From the NCBI RefSeq assembly GCF_040958095.1, contig NC_091193.1, positions 35,435,617-35,499,616 of the forward strand: a stretch of 64,000 nt of DNA. Direction: 5' to 3'. A model generated the notes under the pieces. The model saw nothing but the letters and a program-made list of their open reading frames with translations, was not told where the DNA came from and did no database searches. The translations under genes were made by a program, and so were the position numbers. Origin of the DNA: Procambarus clarkii (Eukaryota > Arthropoda > Malacostraca > Decapoda > Cambaridae). Each line of letters opens with the position of its first letter. Positions within the stretch are counted from its first letter, which is position 1. Shown here piece by piece: positions 23,952 to 35,555 of the stretch.

Positions 23952-24746
23952 TGTTACCTATCGTTTGCTACGGCTCGAAACCCTAACAACAGCATGGATC
24001 TTAATTATCTAGGGCTACTACAAACTGCTGTTCTCAAGAGCGGGTCACTAGTGTAACCCCATGATAAGTACAACACAACGTTATAAATTTCTCCCTTAGG
24101 ACTGAAGAAATAGACATATAACTTTATATATATATATATATATATATTAACAATAAAATCAATATTATATCAAGTACAGATGGTCCACTATTAAAGTAAA
24201 ATCAAAATACTGTCTCTCCCAAAATAAAAATCTACTACATGACACAACAACAAGTAATCAGACTTATCTCCCACATGTTATTCCTTCTGGTCCCTTGAAG
24301 CTATTGACTACTCGGCTGTCGCTACCCATAATCCTCTCCCCCTCTGCCTCATCCAGGATGAGGGATGGAAAATACAGACTTTTTAATATTTAAAACTAAT
24401 TGAACAACCACTTGTTCTCAAAACACATAAGAATGCAAATTAAATATAATAGTTACTTTCAAAATATATAAGTTACAATGTCACCTGTTTAATTACAGTA
24501 AATTAACACAATATATTTAAAGTAAAAGTGACATCTGGAACTCCCATAACTGAACAGGTCCAGCAATTCTAATTTCCCAAATCTAACAGGTATTAGACAT
24601 GTGAAGAGCCACCGCGCTCCTGTCCCCACTGACATTGCCACACCACACGATAATTTACCAAAATATAATGTGTACATATATGATGAAATGGAACAGAATA
24701 AGTTTATTTTAAATTTATATACGTATCCAGCTAGGAGTACGTAACA
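23952..24746 (-). repeat. 5' LTR of element A
   Basis: 795 bp, the partner of 16549-17349. Because the coding frames are on the minus strand, this right-hand copy holds the promoter for the element. Confidence 0.85.
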
Positions 24747-25914
24747 TCCTTCACACCCACTCCTAGTTTACTCCAAACTCATTCCTAGTGTCCTCCACAC
24801 TCACTCCTAGTCTCCTACACACCCACACCTAGTCTCCTCCACACTCACTCCTATTCTCCTAAACACCCAATTCTAGTCTCCTCCACACCCACTCCTGGAA
24901 TACTCCACACTCTCTACTAGTCTCCTTTATACTCACTCCTAGTCTCCTCCACACCCACTCCTAGTCTTCTCTACACCCACTCCTAGTCTCCTCCACAGGC
25001 ACTCCTAGTCTTCTCTACACCCACTCCTAGTCTCCTCCACAGGCACTCCTAGTCTTCTCCAGAGGCACTCCTAGTCTCCTCCATCCCCACTCTTAGTCTT
25101 CTCCACACTCAATTCTTGTCTCTTCTACACCCACTCCAATCTCCTCCACAGGCATTCCTAGTCTCCTCCATCCCTACTCCTTGTTTCTTCTACACCACTC
25201 CTAGTCTCTTTCACACTCACTCCTAGTCCCCTACACACCAACTTCTTGTCTCCTCTAAACCACTCCTAGTCTCCTACACACCAACTCCTTGTCTCCTCTA
25301 CACCACTCCTAGTCTCAATCACACACTCTCCAAGTCTCCTCCAATTTTACTCCTAGTCTCCTCCACACCCACTCCTAGTTTCCTCCACACTCACTCCTAG
25401 TCTACTCCACACTCACTCCTAGCCTACTCTACACCCACTCCAAGTCTCCTCTACTCTCACTCCTCGTCTCCTCTACACAAACTAATAGTTTCCTCCAAAC
25501 TCACTCCTAGTCTCCACCACACTTCCTCCTATTCTCCTCCACACCCACTCCTAGTCTCCTCCACACTCAATTCCAGTCTATTCTACACCCACTCCAATCT
25601 GCTCCACATGCTCTCCCAGTCTCCTCCACACCCACTCCTAGTTTCCTCCACACCCACTCCTAGTCTCCTACACACCCACTCCTAGGCTCCTCTACTCCAC
25701 TCATAGCCTCCTCCACACCCATTCCTAATCTCCTCCACACCCACTAATAGTCTCCTCCACACTCAATTCTAGTCTCCTCTACACCCACTCCAATCTCTTC
25801 CACACACACCCCTAGTCTCCTCCACACCCACTCCTAGTCTCCTCTACACCACTCCTAGTCTCCTCCACATCCATTCCTAGTCTCAAACACACCCACTCCT
25901 AGTCTCCTCCACAC

Positions 25915-25949
25915 ACACTCCTTGTCTCCTCCAAGGAGACAAGGAGTGT
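25915..25949. repeat. 16-bp inverted repeat at a CR1 insertion joint
   Basis: ACACTCCTTGTCTCCT is followed after 3 nt by its exact reverse complement, directly before the CR1 fragment. The minisatellite sequence has been copied backwards at the 5' joint of the insertion. Confidence 0.8.
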
Positions 25950-25954
25950 GGAAA

Positions 25955-26345
25955 GAGGAAAGGCTACGGGAAATGAACCTTACGACACTGGAAGACAGAA
26001 GAGTAAGGGGAGACATGATCACAACCTACAAAATCCTCAGAGGGAATCGACCGGGTAAACAAGGATAATCTATTCAACACTGGTGGGATGCGAACAATGG
26101 GACACAGGTGGAAACTGAGTACCCACATGAGCCACAGGGACGTTAGAAGGAACTTTTTCAGTGTGAGAGCAGTTAACGGATGGAATGCATTAGGCTGAGA
26201 TGTGGTGGAGGCTAACTCAGTACACTTTTAAATGTAGATATGATAGAGCCCAGTAGGCTCAGGAATCTGTACACCAGTTGATTGACAGTTGAGAGACGGG
26301 ACCACAGAGCCAATGCTCAACCCCCGCAAACACAAATAGTTGAGT
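25955..26345 (+). mobile_element. CR1-like 3' fragment in the minisatellite
   Basis: The last 390 bp or so of the family seen at 14388-16345: the coding end (peptides resembling LTTLEDRRVRGDMI and KLSTHMSHRD), the 3' untranslated sequence with ATAGAGCCCAGTAGGCTCA, then AATAGTTGAGTACACC. It is 5'-truncated and frameshifted. Confidence 0.85.
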
Positions 26346-27308
26346 ACACCCACTCCTAGTCTCCTCCACACTCACTACTAATGTCCTCCACACACACTCC
26401 TAGTCTCCTCCACACCACTCATAGTCTCCTCTACACGCACTCTTCATCTCCTCTACACCCACTCCTAGTTTCTTCTACACCAATTCCGAGTCTCCTCCAC
26501 AGACACTCTTAGTCTCCTCCACACCCACTCCTAGTCTCCTACACACACCCACTCCTTGTCTCCTCCACCCCCTCCTCCTAGACTCCTCCACACCCATTCC
26601 TAGTCTTCCCTACACCACTTTTAGTCTCCTCCACACTCACTCCTAGTCTCCCCCCCCACTCCTATTCTCCTCCACACCCACTCCTAGTCTCGTCCACACC
26701 CACTCCTATTCTCCTCCACACCCACTCCTAGTCTCGTCCACACCCACTCCTAGTCTCCTCCACCCCCACTCCTATTCTCCTCTGCACCCACTCTTAGTCT
26801 CCTCCACACCCACTCCTAGTCTGCTCTACACCCACTCCTAGTCTCCTTCCTTCGAACTCCTAATCTCCTAGTCTCCTCCAATCTTACTCCTAGTCTCCTC
26901 CACACTCACTCCTAGGCTCATCTAAACCCAATCCTAGTCTCCTCCACACCTACTCCGAGTCTCCTCTACACCCTCTCCTTGTCTCCTCTACAGTTACTTG
27001 TATTCTCCTCTACACTCACTCCTAGTATCCTCTTCACCCACTCCTAGTGTCCTGCACACTCACTCCTAGTCTCCTCCACACCCACTCCAAGTCTCCTCCA
27101 CACCCACCCCACGTCTCTTCCACACTCACTCATAGCCTACTCGACACCCACTCTTAGTCTCCTCTACTCTCACTCCTAGTCTCCTCTACACCATCTCCTA
27201 GTCTCATCTACACCCACTCCTCGTCTCCTCTACACTCACTCCTATTCACCTCCACACAACAACAATCGGCCACTCCTAGTCTCCTCCACACCCACTCCTA
27301 GTTTCCTC

Positions 27309-29837
27309 CTGTTGGAAAGTTCCAACACTAATACATCCTTATTGTATCAAAATATATCATCATTGTATACTAGGCATAGTAACTAATAATTCTAAACTAA
27401 CTAATTAAATAAAACTAACTAATTCTACTAATTGTAGTACTAATAAAAATTAATAATTTCCTATTAATTAATGCGCGTCATTTCCCAAATTCTTCCCACA
27501 TCGAGTGACATTATTGCGTCCGATAATACCCAGCAAGGCATAATTATTGCCAACATGCCAGAGAATTGAATAATATTCTCAACCTTTGTCAGTATTCTTT
27601 ACAAGAATTAATACCTGATAATATAACTAGTGATCCTATAACAACAAATTATCAACTAAAAGATCACTATATAACAGTTTATCTGTTATCTTAAACTATC
27701 ATGGAGGAGACAGAAATTCTCTCCATTCCTCGTTTAATAAGAACACTGTTCATATTTATTATTATTCAGCGAGAATGTAAACAATATATAACTCCCTATA
27801 ATTCTGACCCTATTCTCATTAACGTATTAAGTAGAGTAATTACAAGGAAAAGAATTTTCCGTTTCTACTAAAATATGTTGCGCATGCGCGAGAGAAGGAT
27901 TGAGGGAGGACGCGAGACCTCCACGCCTGTGGACGGCGGCTGAGACAACGTGGCGGCCATAAATCCAGGGAGAGGCGAAATTTTCACCACCTACACGATC
28001 GGCCGTTGCTATTAATCGGGCCTGGAGTGTGCAATTAGTCCATTAGCGATCCAAGGATTACATCGGTGGACAACGAGCATGTTAAGTGGTCTAGTTTTCG
28101 TATAGGAGCTCATTATGTGTTAACTTTACCCTTAGTCCTTCGTTACGTCGTGATCCCTCCAAAAATGACAAGTACGTCCACAGGGAATTTAATTTGTCCC
28201 TTCCATTGAATCGTAATGATATAATTTAACTTGTGTAGACAATATTTATACCACATTGGGTTTCGAGCGTGTGTTGGAGCAGCCGTGAGTGCAACAATTT
28301 CCCACACTACGCTAGAGGGTCACGTGTTCCAGCAAATTCCAGATGACGCCATTTCAACACCATGCTTCCGTTCACTGTCACAGCTAAGCAGCTGAGATTA
28401 TTTCAATTTAGTTATTGCTTACTTATGAACAGTTGAAACCTAATAATAATTTGAAATAATATTTCATTTACGGGAGCTAGGAAGTCAATTCTACAGCCTC
28501 ATGAACTTTAGATAGGAACAATTTTCGTATCTAACCATTATTTAATATTCTTGTTACTAACCAAATTATCAAATGTTTATATCATTTATATATCTTAGTA
28601 AGAGTTACTCATTTTATTCGAGGAAGAACCAGCCTCGATGAAGCGTACTAGGAGTCAATCAACTTCTAGTATTAACCCTTAATTGTGAAGTTTGGGAAAG
28701 TTTAACAATTGAATAGTAATTTAATCTACAGCCCATTAATATTCAATAAATAATTCTTAATGATTTCATTATCCACAGGCGCTGGTATATTTCAGTCCTC
28801 TCTCTATTGTTTATTTATATGTTTCCCTATTCAGTAAAAATAGGGTGGTCCTTCGAGTAATTCGAATCAATCAATTAAATATCAATATATTGAGAGTTAG
28901 CTTTCCTTCACGACACAAATTTGGTCCTTCAAACCTAATAGATAGCTGAGAATCAAGCTATCCTAATTAACCATTACTAATTACTGTGTGTAGTAACCTA
29001 GGCTAACCATATTTCATTATCTGTGGCTACCGGCAGTGTACCACATATGTTAGCCTAACTCACACCAATTTATTTGCTGTCTATACCTCATGTATAAGGT
29101 AGCACTAGTGGGGACATAGTCAGTTTCCCACAACACTCAGACCTATACCTCACACTGAGGTAAGTATCTTCAGGTCACCTGGAGCAACAGCTCACAATTT
29201 CTATAATAACTCTACATTAACACCTGCGTTAGATTGACGTCACCATCTAACCACTATTCATACACTCAGACCTATACCTCACACTGAGGTAAGAATCTTC
29301 AGGTCACCAGGAGCAACAGCTCACAATTTCTATAATATCTCTACATTAACACCTGCGTTAGATTGGCGTCACCATCTAACTACTATTTATCTAGGTGGTA
29401 ATGACACCCATCCTACTCGACACCCAGCTGAGGTAATTAATCACCTTAAAACAACAATTTCCTCATTTAAACTTGTTAGCAGTTCAGTAGTGTTCACATT
29501 AGTGGAACTTCGCCAACTGAGTAATAATAATCGTTATGGGAATAGGTCCAGAATATTAGCAAAGGGCTGCTAAATATATAAACTTTCGGCTGAGGAAAAG
29601 AGTACAATTGGATGCCACTTACATTCAATTTACAGCCACACTATACAGGCAAAACCTGCCAAGAGATAATATACACCTGTCAGGTGAGTCTAGGTCTCAT
29701 GTAGTTGATAAATTGGTCAACGCAATTAACCATCATAAAAGGTTGTGGCTAGCAAGCCAAAATTAACTATATTTATTTTATATTTTCACTTGTGTGTGCA
29801 AGTGCACATTTATACATTACACAATCTTGAAAACCCA
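27309..29837. other. Non-genic AT-rich stretch with a GC-rich patch
   Basis: The stretch starts at the end of the minisatellite with a palindrome, GTTGGAAAGTTCCAAC. The patch at about 27875-28020 is GC-rich and contains GCGCATGCGC at 27880-27890, a sequence that resembles an NRF-1 site. No open frame of interest. It could be an unrecognised LTR or promoter remnant. Confidence 0.35.
29133..29390. repeat. 129-bp tandem duplication
   Basis: Copies 29133-29261 and 29262-29390 are nearly identical. Each contains ACTCAGACCTATACCTCACA followed by GAGGTAAG, which looks like a splice donor but has no coding context. Confidence 0.85.
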
Positions 29838-29838
29838 A

Positions 29839-29929
<91 letters not shown>
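29838..29929. repeat. (CA)n(TA)n microsatellite
   Basis: A short CACACA run continues into about 70 bp of TATATA, abutting a hairpin MITE. Confidence 0.95.
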
Positions 29930-29931
<2 letters not shown>

Positions 29932-30304
29932 GTACCTAGTAGCCAGAACGCACTTATCAGCCTACTATGCAAGGCCCGATTTGCCTAATAAGCCAAGTTT
30001 TCCTGAATTAATACATTTTCTCTAACTTTTTTCTTATGAAATGATAAAGCTACCTATTTCATTATGTATGAGATCAATTTCTTTTTATTGGAGTTAAAAT
30101 TAACGTAGATATATGCTCGAACCTAACCAACCCTACCTAACCTAACCTATCTTTATAGGTTAGGTTAGGTAGCCGAAAAAGTTAGGTTAGGTTAGGTTAG
30201 GTAGGTTAGGTAGTCGAAAAACAATTAATTCATGAAAACTTGGCTTATTAGGCAAATTTGGCCTTGCATAGTAGGCTGAGAAGTGCGTTCTGGCTACTAG
30301 GTAC

Positions 30305-30308
<4 letters not shown>
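29928..30308. mobile_element. Hairpin MITE with internal TTAGG-like repeats
   Basis: The 381-bp element is bounded by terminal inverted repeats of about 75 bp starting TGTCGTACCTAGTAGCCAG; the right end is the reverse complement with a few mismatches. It is flanked on both sides by long (TA)n, consistent with a TA-targeting element. The centre holds CCTAACCTAACCTATC and its inverted counterpart GATAGGTTAGG-like sequence, so a smaller hairpin of telomere-like repeat sits within the large one. I recognise the family from crayfish sequences. No coding capacity. Confidence 0.8.

Positions 30309-30386
<78 letters not shown>
30307..30386. repeat. (TA)n microsatellite
   Basis: About 78 bp of TATATA between the MITE and the start of the 25/26-bp minisatellite. 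Confidence 0.95.
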
Positions 30387-30388
<2 letters not shown>

Positions 30389-31085
30389 GGGGGCACCCAG
30401 CTGTTGTTTGTGCTCCAACACCCACTTTTTGGTGGTGCCCCCACACCCACCTGTTGCTATTGCCTCCACACCCACCTGTTGCATGTGCCCCCACACCCAC
30501 CTGCTGCTGGTGCCCCAACACCCACAGGTTGCTGGTGCCCACACACCCATCTGTTGCTGGTGCCCCCACACCAACCTGTTGCTGGTGCCTTCACACCCAA
30601 TTGTTGCTGGTGTTCCCACACCCACCTGTTGCTGGTGCCCCCACACCCACCTGTTGCTGGTGACACCACACCCACCTGTTGCTGGTGCCTCCACACCCAC
30701 CTGTTGCTGGTGCCATCCACACCAACCTGTTGCTAGTGCCACAACACCCACCTGTTGCTGGTGCCACCACACCCACCTGTTGCTGTTGCCAATCCCCCAC
30801 GCCCAACTGTTGCTAGTGCCCCCCCACACCCGGCTGTTGCTACTGCCTCCACACCCAACTGTTGCCACCACACCCACCTGTTGCTGGTGCCCACCACACC
30901 CACCTGTTGCTGGTGCCCCCAACACCCAGCTGTTGCTGGTGCCCCCAACACCCAGCTGTTGCTGGTGCCCCCAACACCCAGCTGTTGCCACCACACCCAT
31001 CTGTTGCTGGTGCCCCCACACCGAGCTGTTGCTGGTGCCCAACACACCCACTTATTCGTGGGGCCCCCATCACCTACTTTTGCTT
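30387..31085. repeat. 25/26-bp minisatellite, left block
   Basis: Tandem units with consensus CACCTGTTGCTGGTGCCCCC plus ACACC. All frames on both strands are largely free of stops, so long peptides such as VPPHPPVAGAPTPTCCW repeats appear; they are not genes. The block closely matches 48840-49260 in the right-hand array, variant unit by variant unit. Confidence 0.95.
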
Positions 31086-32121
31086 TGTTACGGCCCTCTC
31101 GGGACGCAACGGGGTCCTTACTCTGATGTTGTTAGAGGAAGATATATGTATCCATTCCCAAGCCAGTAGTGGCTATCAAGGGATGAGATCCGTGACGCAA
31201 GTAACTTAAAGGGAGTAGGGAAAGATAGCTAAGAACTTAATATTATAATTATTACCATCACCGTTTAAATATATAAAATAAATGAGTGCACAAAGGGGAG
31301 GGGTATTAACACTTGACAAGGGGATTAATCCTCAATCGATGTCTTCTGCTGAAGACGCTGGTGCCATAACTCTCGGTGCCGAGTCCTTGGTGCTTTCTTC
31401 GTGGCCTCACAATTAATTCTCCAAAGAAGTTGAGCCTACCCTGGCCACAGGTCAGCCAAAACACGGGTCCACTGGGGGCACCGCCGTGGAGGCCGTCAAC
31501 CACACGTCCAGCTGGTCTGCTGGCAGGTTCTTAGCCAACAAGGCTGGTACGGCCACTCCACGAACGATAAAAGGGGAACGCCCTAGACAGGAGCCTCGTG
31601 TGACACCACAAATCACTCTCCTGTCTTCAGTACCCCAGTGGATGATCGTCTCCAACAGTCGGTCCCGGGTAAATCCTTTTACTGCCACTCCACTGGCAGG
31701 CTAACACACCACAGTGTTCTTCCGGGGGGACGACGTCACAACAGCTGCAGCAAGGTTCAAGGTATGGAGACTGGCTGCCTCGGGTAGACTGACTCGGCTC
31801 CCATCACAGTAGTCCCAGGTCGACTCTGTAAGCAGACACGTCATCAATAACCGGGACACTAAAACACCTCACTTACGGGCTCGGGCACAAACACCTGACG
31901 TATCCAGTCCATAGATGGCGCTGTCGTCGGAGCACCACCTCACCAGAGGTCAGGAGCGGCTGTGTTGTGAGCTGCACAGGACTGGAAACTGGCCCTCGTA
32001 GCTGGTTCACGGCGTCCTCACCAGGTGTCGTTGTCCTTTTGGAGGGGGTTTCGGGAGCTGACCCACAGATGGCGCGGTCGTCACGGCTCCATGCTCGGAC
32101 ACTGGATCCGGGTTCGTAACA
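31086..32121 (-). repeat. 3' LTR of element B, full length
   Basis: 1,036 bp, TGTTAC...GTAACA. It contains a 155-bp segment missing from the other LTR, between two copies of AGATGGCGC(T/G)GTCGTC (about 31912 and 32068). Confidence 0.9.
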
Positions 32122-32131
32122 CCTCCCCACC
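32122..32131 (-). promoter_or_regulatory. Polypurine tract of element B
   Basis: Minus-strand GGTGGGGAGG lies directly against the 3' LTR. Confidence 0.7.
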
Positions 32132-32582
32132 AAAAAGAATTTGGTTTGGGGTTCTATAAAGAGAAACGCAAACCAAATTAGTACGGCGACACAACTCCAA
32201 ATGGACTTACTTATACTATGCACTGGAGTGATGAGACTGTCTTGTCCACAGAACTGTACTGAGGAAAAACCCTGGCACAAAGGGACTTTGAAAATGGCCG
32301 GCGATGACCTGCCTGACGTAATCTTCCACACCACCTCTGCAATGGCAAACAGGGGCATCATCTCACACCTCTCGAGTAAGGATTGGTTTCGACACGATCT
32401 GGGGTGACTCGACACTTCCCTGTGTCGTGGCACCGATGATGGCTGGTCCCAGACAGTATTTCTAGTACCGGTCCGGTGGTCCTTCAGGGAGACGGGCACC
32501 TGGAATACAGGGGTCTGATAATTCAGAGTGACAGCGACAGCGGGTAAAACAGTACTTACAGCATACTCTACTAGGTCCACAC

Positions 32583-35135
32583 CTAGTTCCAACGGGGCTG
32601 TTCGTACATCGCAGATGGCATTCGCTCTGCCACCGTCAGGTCGACCAACGTTCCGTATAACGCTGCATGAGGCTCAGCTATCACGCGGGGGGTGTCAACC
32701 TGCCGGAAACAGTCACTCATATTATCATATGTCGTACCTCCTGTATCAACCATCACCTTCCAGGTCCCTTCTTCAACCGCAACACTTGCAGAGCACGTCT
32801 CTAATCCCTGGGATCTCTTCACGATGTTCACGGGAGCCATCATCTTTCGGGTCGTCCACTGATTCTTACTGAGAACACAGAGAACACCTAGGAGAACAAA
32901 ACAAAATATCGCTAGGAAACATTTGGTTACCTTAGGGACAAGTTTCCTGAGTCTGTCATGTCCATAGCCGGCAACATCCACTAGCCTGGCTTGGACCGAA
33001 GAGGGCACTAGACCTGTTGAACACACCGCACATACCTCTGACGTCTGGGGAATCTCTGGCTGGTTCAATACACGCTGTAACTTGCCATACCCCAAGCCCA
33101 CCTCAGCCTTCGCTCCAGACTCGTTGGTATCCGTGGGTGTCTGCACACAAGGCCTCTCTTCTAGCTCAGGTACTTCTGCCATCGTAACCTCATGTTCCTT
33201 GTCGAGAGAAGAATCAGGAGACACTGCTAGATAACTGTCGATCTGCGGGTGAGAGGACAAATTAGACATGTTCAAATCCGGGTCTATCTCTACCTGGACA
33301 TTACCATGGCCTGTCGTTACCTCAGACCTTGATGTTCTGGCTGACTCGTCCGCTATCTTGGGATGATTGGTGCTCCAATCGGTCACCAAGTCGTTGGCTA
33401 GTACCACGTCAATCCCAGCCACAGGGAGGGTATCGACTACTGCCAACACACATGTGCCACTGAAGTAAGGCGAGTCGAGATGCACCGGCACTAAGGGGGC
33501 GATATACTGCGTTCTCGGAAACCCATCCAGGACAACCTGTTGTCTCCCGTCCACACTTACTCCCTCGGGTAACGAGCTCTTCACGATCAAGGACTGGGCT
33601 GCTCCACTATCTCTGAGCACTACAACTGATCTACCAGTATGATCACTCGATACATACCCGCCTGAAGTGTGAGGGGAAAACAAACGTGGTCCTTCCTGCA
33701 TCGTTGTCGACTGGCTTCCTGCTGGTGGTGTAACACAGCTCATCATCATCACCTCCCTACGTGCGCTGCCACCTCTTCTGCCTCGGCACCTAGCAGCTAT
33801 GTGCCCTTTCTGCCCACAAGTCCAACACACCATGTTCCTCCTCGGACTACGGTGTTTCGGACTACTAGGACTTGTTCTTCGAGGGCTACCTGGGGGCGTC
33901 TTCTTAGCACTTGGTGGGACGGGTCTTTCTTCTTCTTCGTCGTGAGGTCTGTCAAAACGGCGTTGGTAATGCCTTGGGACGTACTTAGCAGAAGGCCTCT
34001 GCGTCAGGATATACTCTTCAGCCATGGTGGCTGCCGCACTCAAGGTCTCTACCTGCTGTTCCTCTAAGTACGTCTTCAGGTCTCCAGATAAACAATCCTT
34101 GAAGTCCTCGAGCAGAATCAGCTGCTCGAGGTCTTCCTTGGTCTGCACCTTCCGAGAGGCACACCATTCTTGAAAAAGTCGCTCCTTGATGGTGGCGAAT
34201 TCGGTGAAAGTGTGCTCTGAGGTCTTCTTCAGGTTTCGGAACTTCTGCCTGTACGCCTCAGGTACCAATTGGTACGCCATGAGCACAACTTTCTTCACCA
34301 TATCGTAATCGCCGGAGTCGTCAAGGGATAACGTAGAGTAGGCGATTTGGGCCTTCCCAGTCAAGACTTACTGTATCATGATGGCCCAATTCTCCCTTGG
34401 CCACTCCAAAGAGGCAGCGACTTTCTCGAAGGCTGCGAAGAACTTCGAAACTTCTCTCTCGTTGAATTTGGGGACCATTTTGATATTCCCTACTGGATCG
34501 AAACCGCTTGCTCCAGTTTGTCTCTGACCAGCGCCTAATCGTAATACTTCTAGTTCATGTTGTCTCTGTCTTTCTTTTTCTTCTCTTTCTCGTTCTTCTC
34601 TCTCTCTTTCTCGTTCTTCTCTTCTTTCTTCTCTTTCTCTCTCTTCTCTCTCTCGTTTCTCTTCTCTTTCTAATTCTAAACGCCTCATCGCCAATTCTTT
34701 TTCTTTCATCTCCATTTCTTTATTTTTCATCTCCACTTCTTTATCTTTTAATTCTCGTTCTACTTCTAACTTCTTCCACTCTATCTCGCGTTTGATCTCT
34801 AGGGCACGCATTTTGACTGTTAGGAAGCTGATATTAAGCTCACCTGCATCACTGTCAATGCCACTGCCCTTATCTTCCTTTTCCGTGGAAGCTATTTCCT
34901 CACCTTCCCTTGTACTAGGAGTCTCGCCTTCCTGTTTCTCTTCTGCCTTCAGGTGCCGGTGAACCTTGGACAAGATCTCCACACGGGAATCACTGGCACG
35001 GATTTTGATCTCCAGGTAGGCGCTCACTAGTACAAGCTCTGGTTTGCTCAGATATTTTAATCTGGCAAGACAGTCCACTCTGTTCAGAAAAGCCTGAACA
35101 TCGTCCAGATCATCGATGGTAGCTTTTTCTGCCAT
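32583..35135 (-). pseudogene. Gag-protease polyprotein of LTR element B, one nonsense codon
   Basis: The ATG at 35135 (MAEKATIDD) opens a single frame of about 850 codons, broken only by TAA at 34365-34367. Domains in order: an N-terminal helical region; a highly charged Arg/Glu helix (about 34780-34560) built of EREREERE-like repeats; a capsid-like region with FNEREVSKFFAAFEKVA and AYQLVPEAYRQKFRNLKK; a CCHC knuckle CWTCGQKGHIAARC (about 33790-33831); and an aspartic protease with LRDSGAAQSLI (about 33590-33621) and VLANDL. Near 32900 a hydrophobic run (CFLAIFCFVLLGVLCVL) looks like a membrane segment. With the stop suppressed or absent in sister copies it would be a normal gag-protease. No reverse transcriptase is fused to it. 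Confidence 0.8.
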
Positions 35136-35204
35136 TGTCACAGATGGAACACTTAGCACTTAACACACTGCTTACACGTTAGCACTTAACACACCGAGCA
35201 CAGT

Positions 35205-35450
35205 TCTACGTCAATATTGCACTTTATTGCACCAAACACTGCACTTGCCAATATTGCACGTAATCACTTCGGGCACCGCACTACGCAATATCGCACTTAA
35301 TCACAGCGAACCCTTCGCTCTACAATATTGCACTGAATCACTGAGCACCGCACTAGTCAATATTGCACTTAATCGCTTAATCACAGCGAGCAGCGCACTG
35401 CACAATATCGCACTTAGTCACTCTTGAGCACCGCACAGTACGTATAACGT
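35205..35450. repeat. Short repeats in the leader of element B
   Basis: Imperfect repeats built on CAATATTGCACTTAATCAC and GAGCACCGCACT, between the primer site and gag. This may be a packaging or regulatory leader; the function is unknown. Confidence 0.6.
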
Positions 35451-35533
35451 CACAATCGTCACACAGGGGGAATTATATACAGGGATTACGCCACTTCACC
35501 ACCCCTGTCAAACATACTTAACAAGGGGACGGA

Positions 35534-35551
35534 TCCCGCTGGGGATGCCAA
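35534..35551 (-). promoter_or_regulatory. Candidate primer-binding site of element B
   Basis: The minus strand reads TGGCATCCCCAGCGGGAT, 4 nt inside the 5' LTR. It would pair with a tRNA ending in CCA; the tRNA is not identified. Confidence 0.5.
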
Positions 35552-35555
35552 TTAT

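Larger units (their letters stand above)
16549..24746 (-). mobile_element. LTR retroelement A: gag-protease only, 8.2 kb, in the 22-bp minisatellite
   Basis: A full-length LTR element on the minus strand is bounded by LTRs beginning TGTTAC and ending GTAACA. The flanks are TCCTC (16544-16548) and TCCTT (24747-24751), a near-perfect 5-bp target duplication. From 5' to 3' on the minus strand it has an LTR, a candidate primer site, gag, a CCHC knuckle with aspartic protease, an unrecognised region, a polypurine tract and an LTR. I find no reverse transcriptase, RNase H or integrase motif, so it must have moved with enzymes from elsewhere. An exact tandem duplication of 1,890 bp inflates its length. 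Confidence 0.85.
24752..27308. repeat. 22-bp minisatellite array, main part
   Basis: About 2.1 kb of degenerate tandem units with consensus CTAGTCTCCTCCACACCCACTC, many with the variants CTCTACAC or CACAGGCAC. A CR1-like 3' fragment interrupts it at 25955-26345. Confidence 0.9.

Noticed and set aside
30248-31169. Frames of 267 and 303 codons on opposite strands
   Set aside because: Both are translations of (TA)n plus minisatellite and overlap each other.
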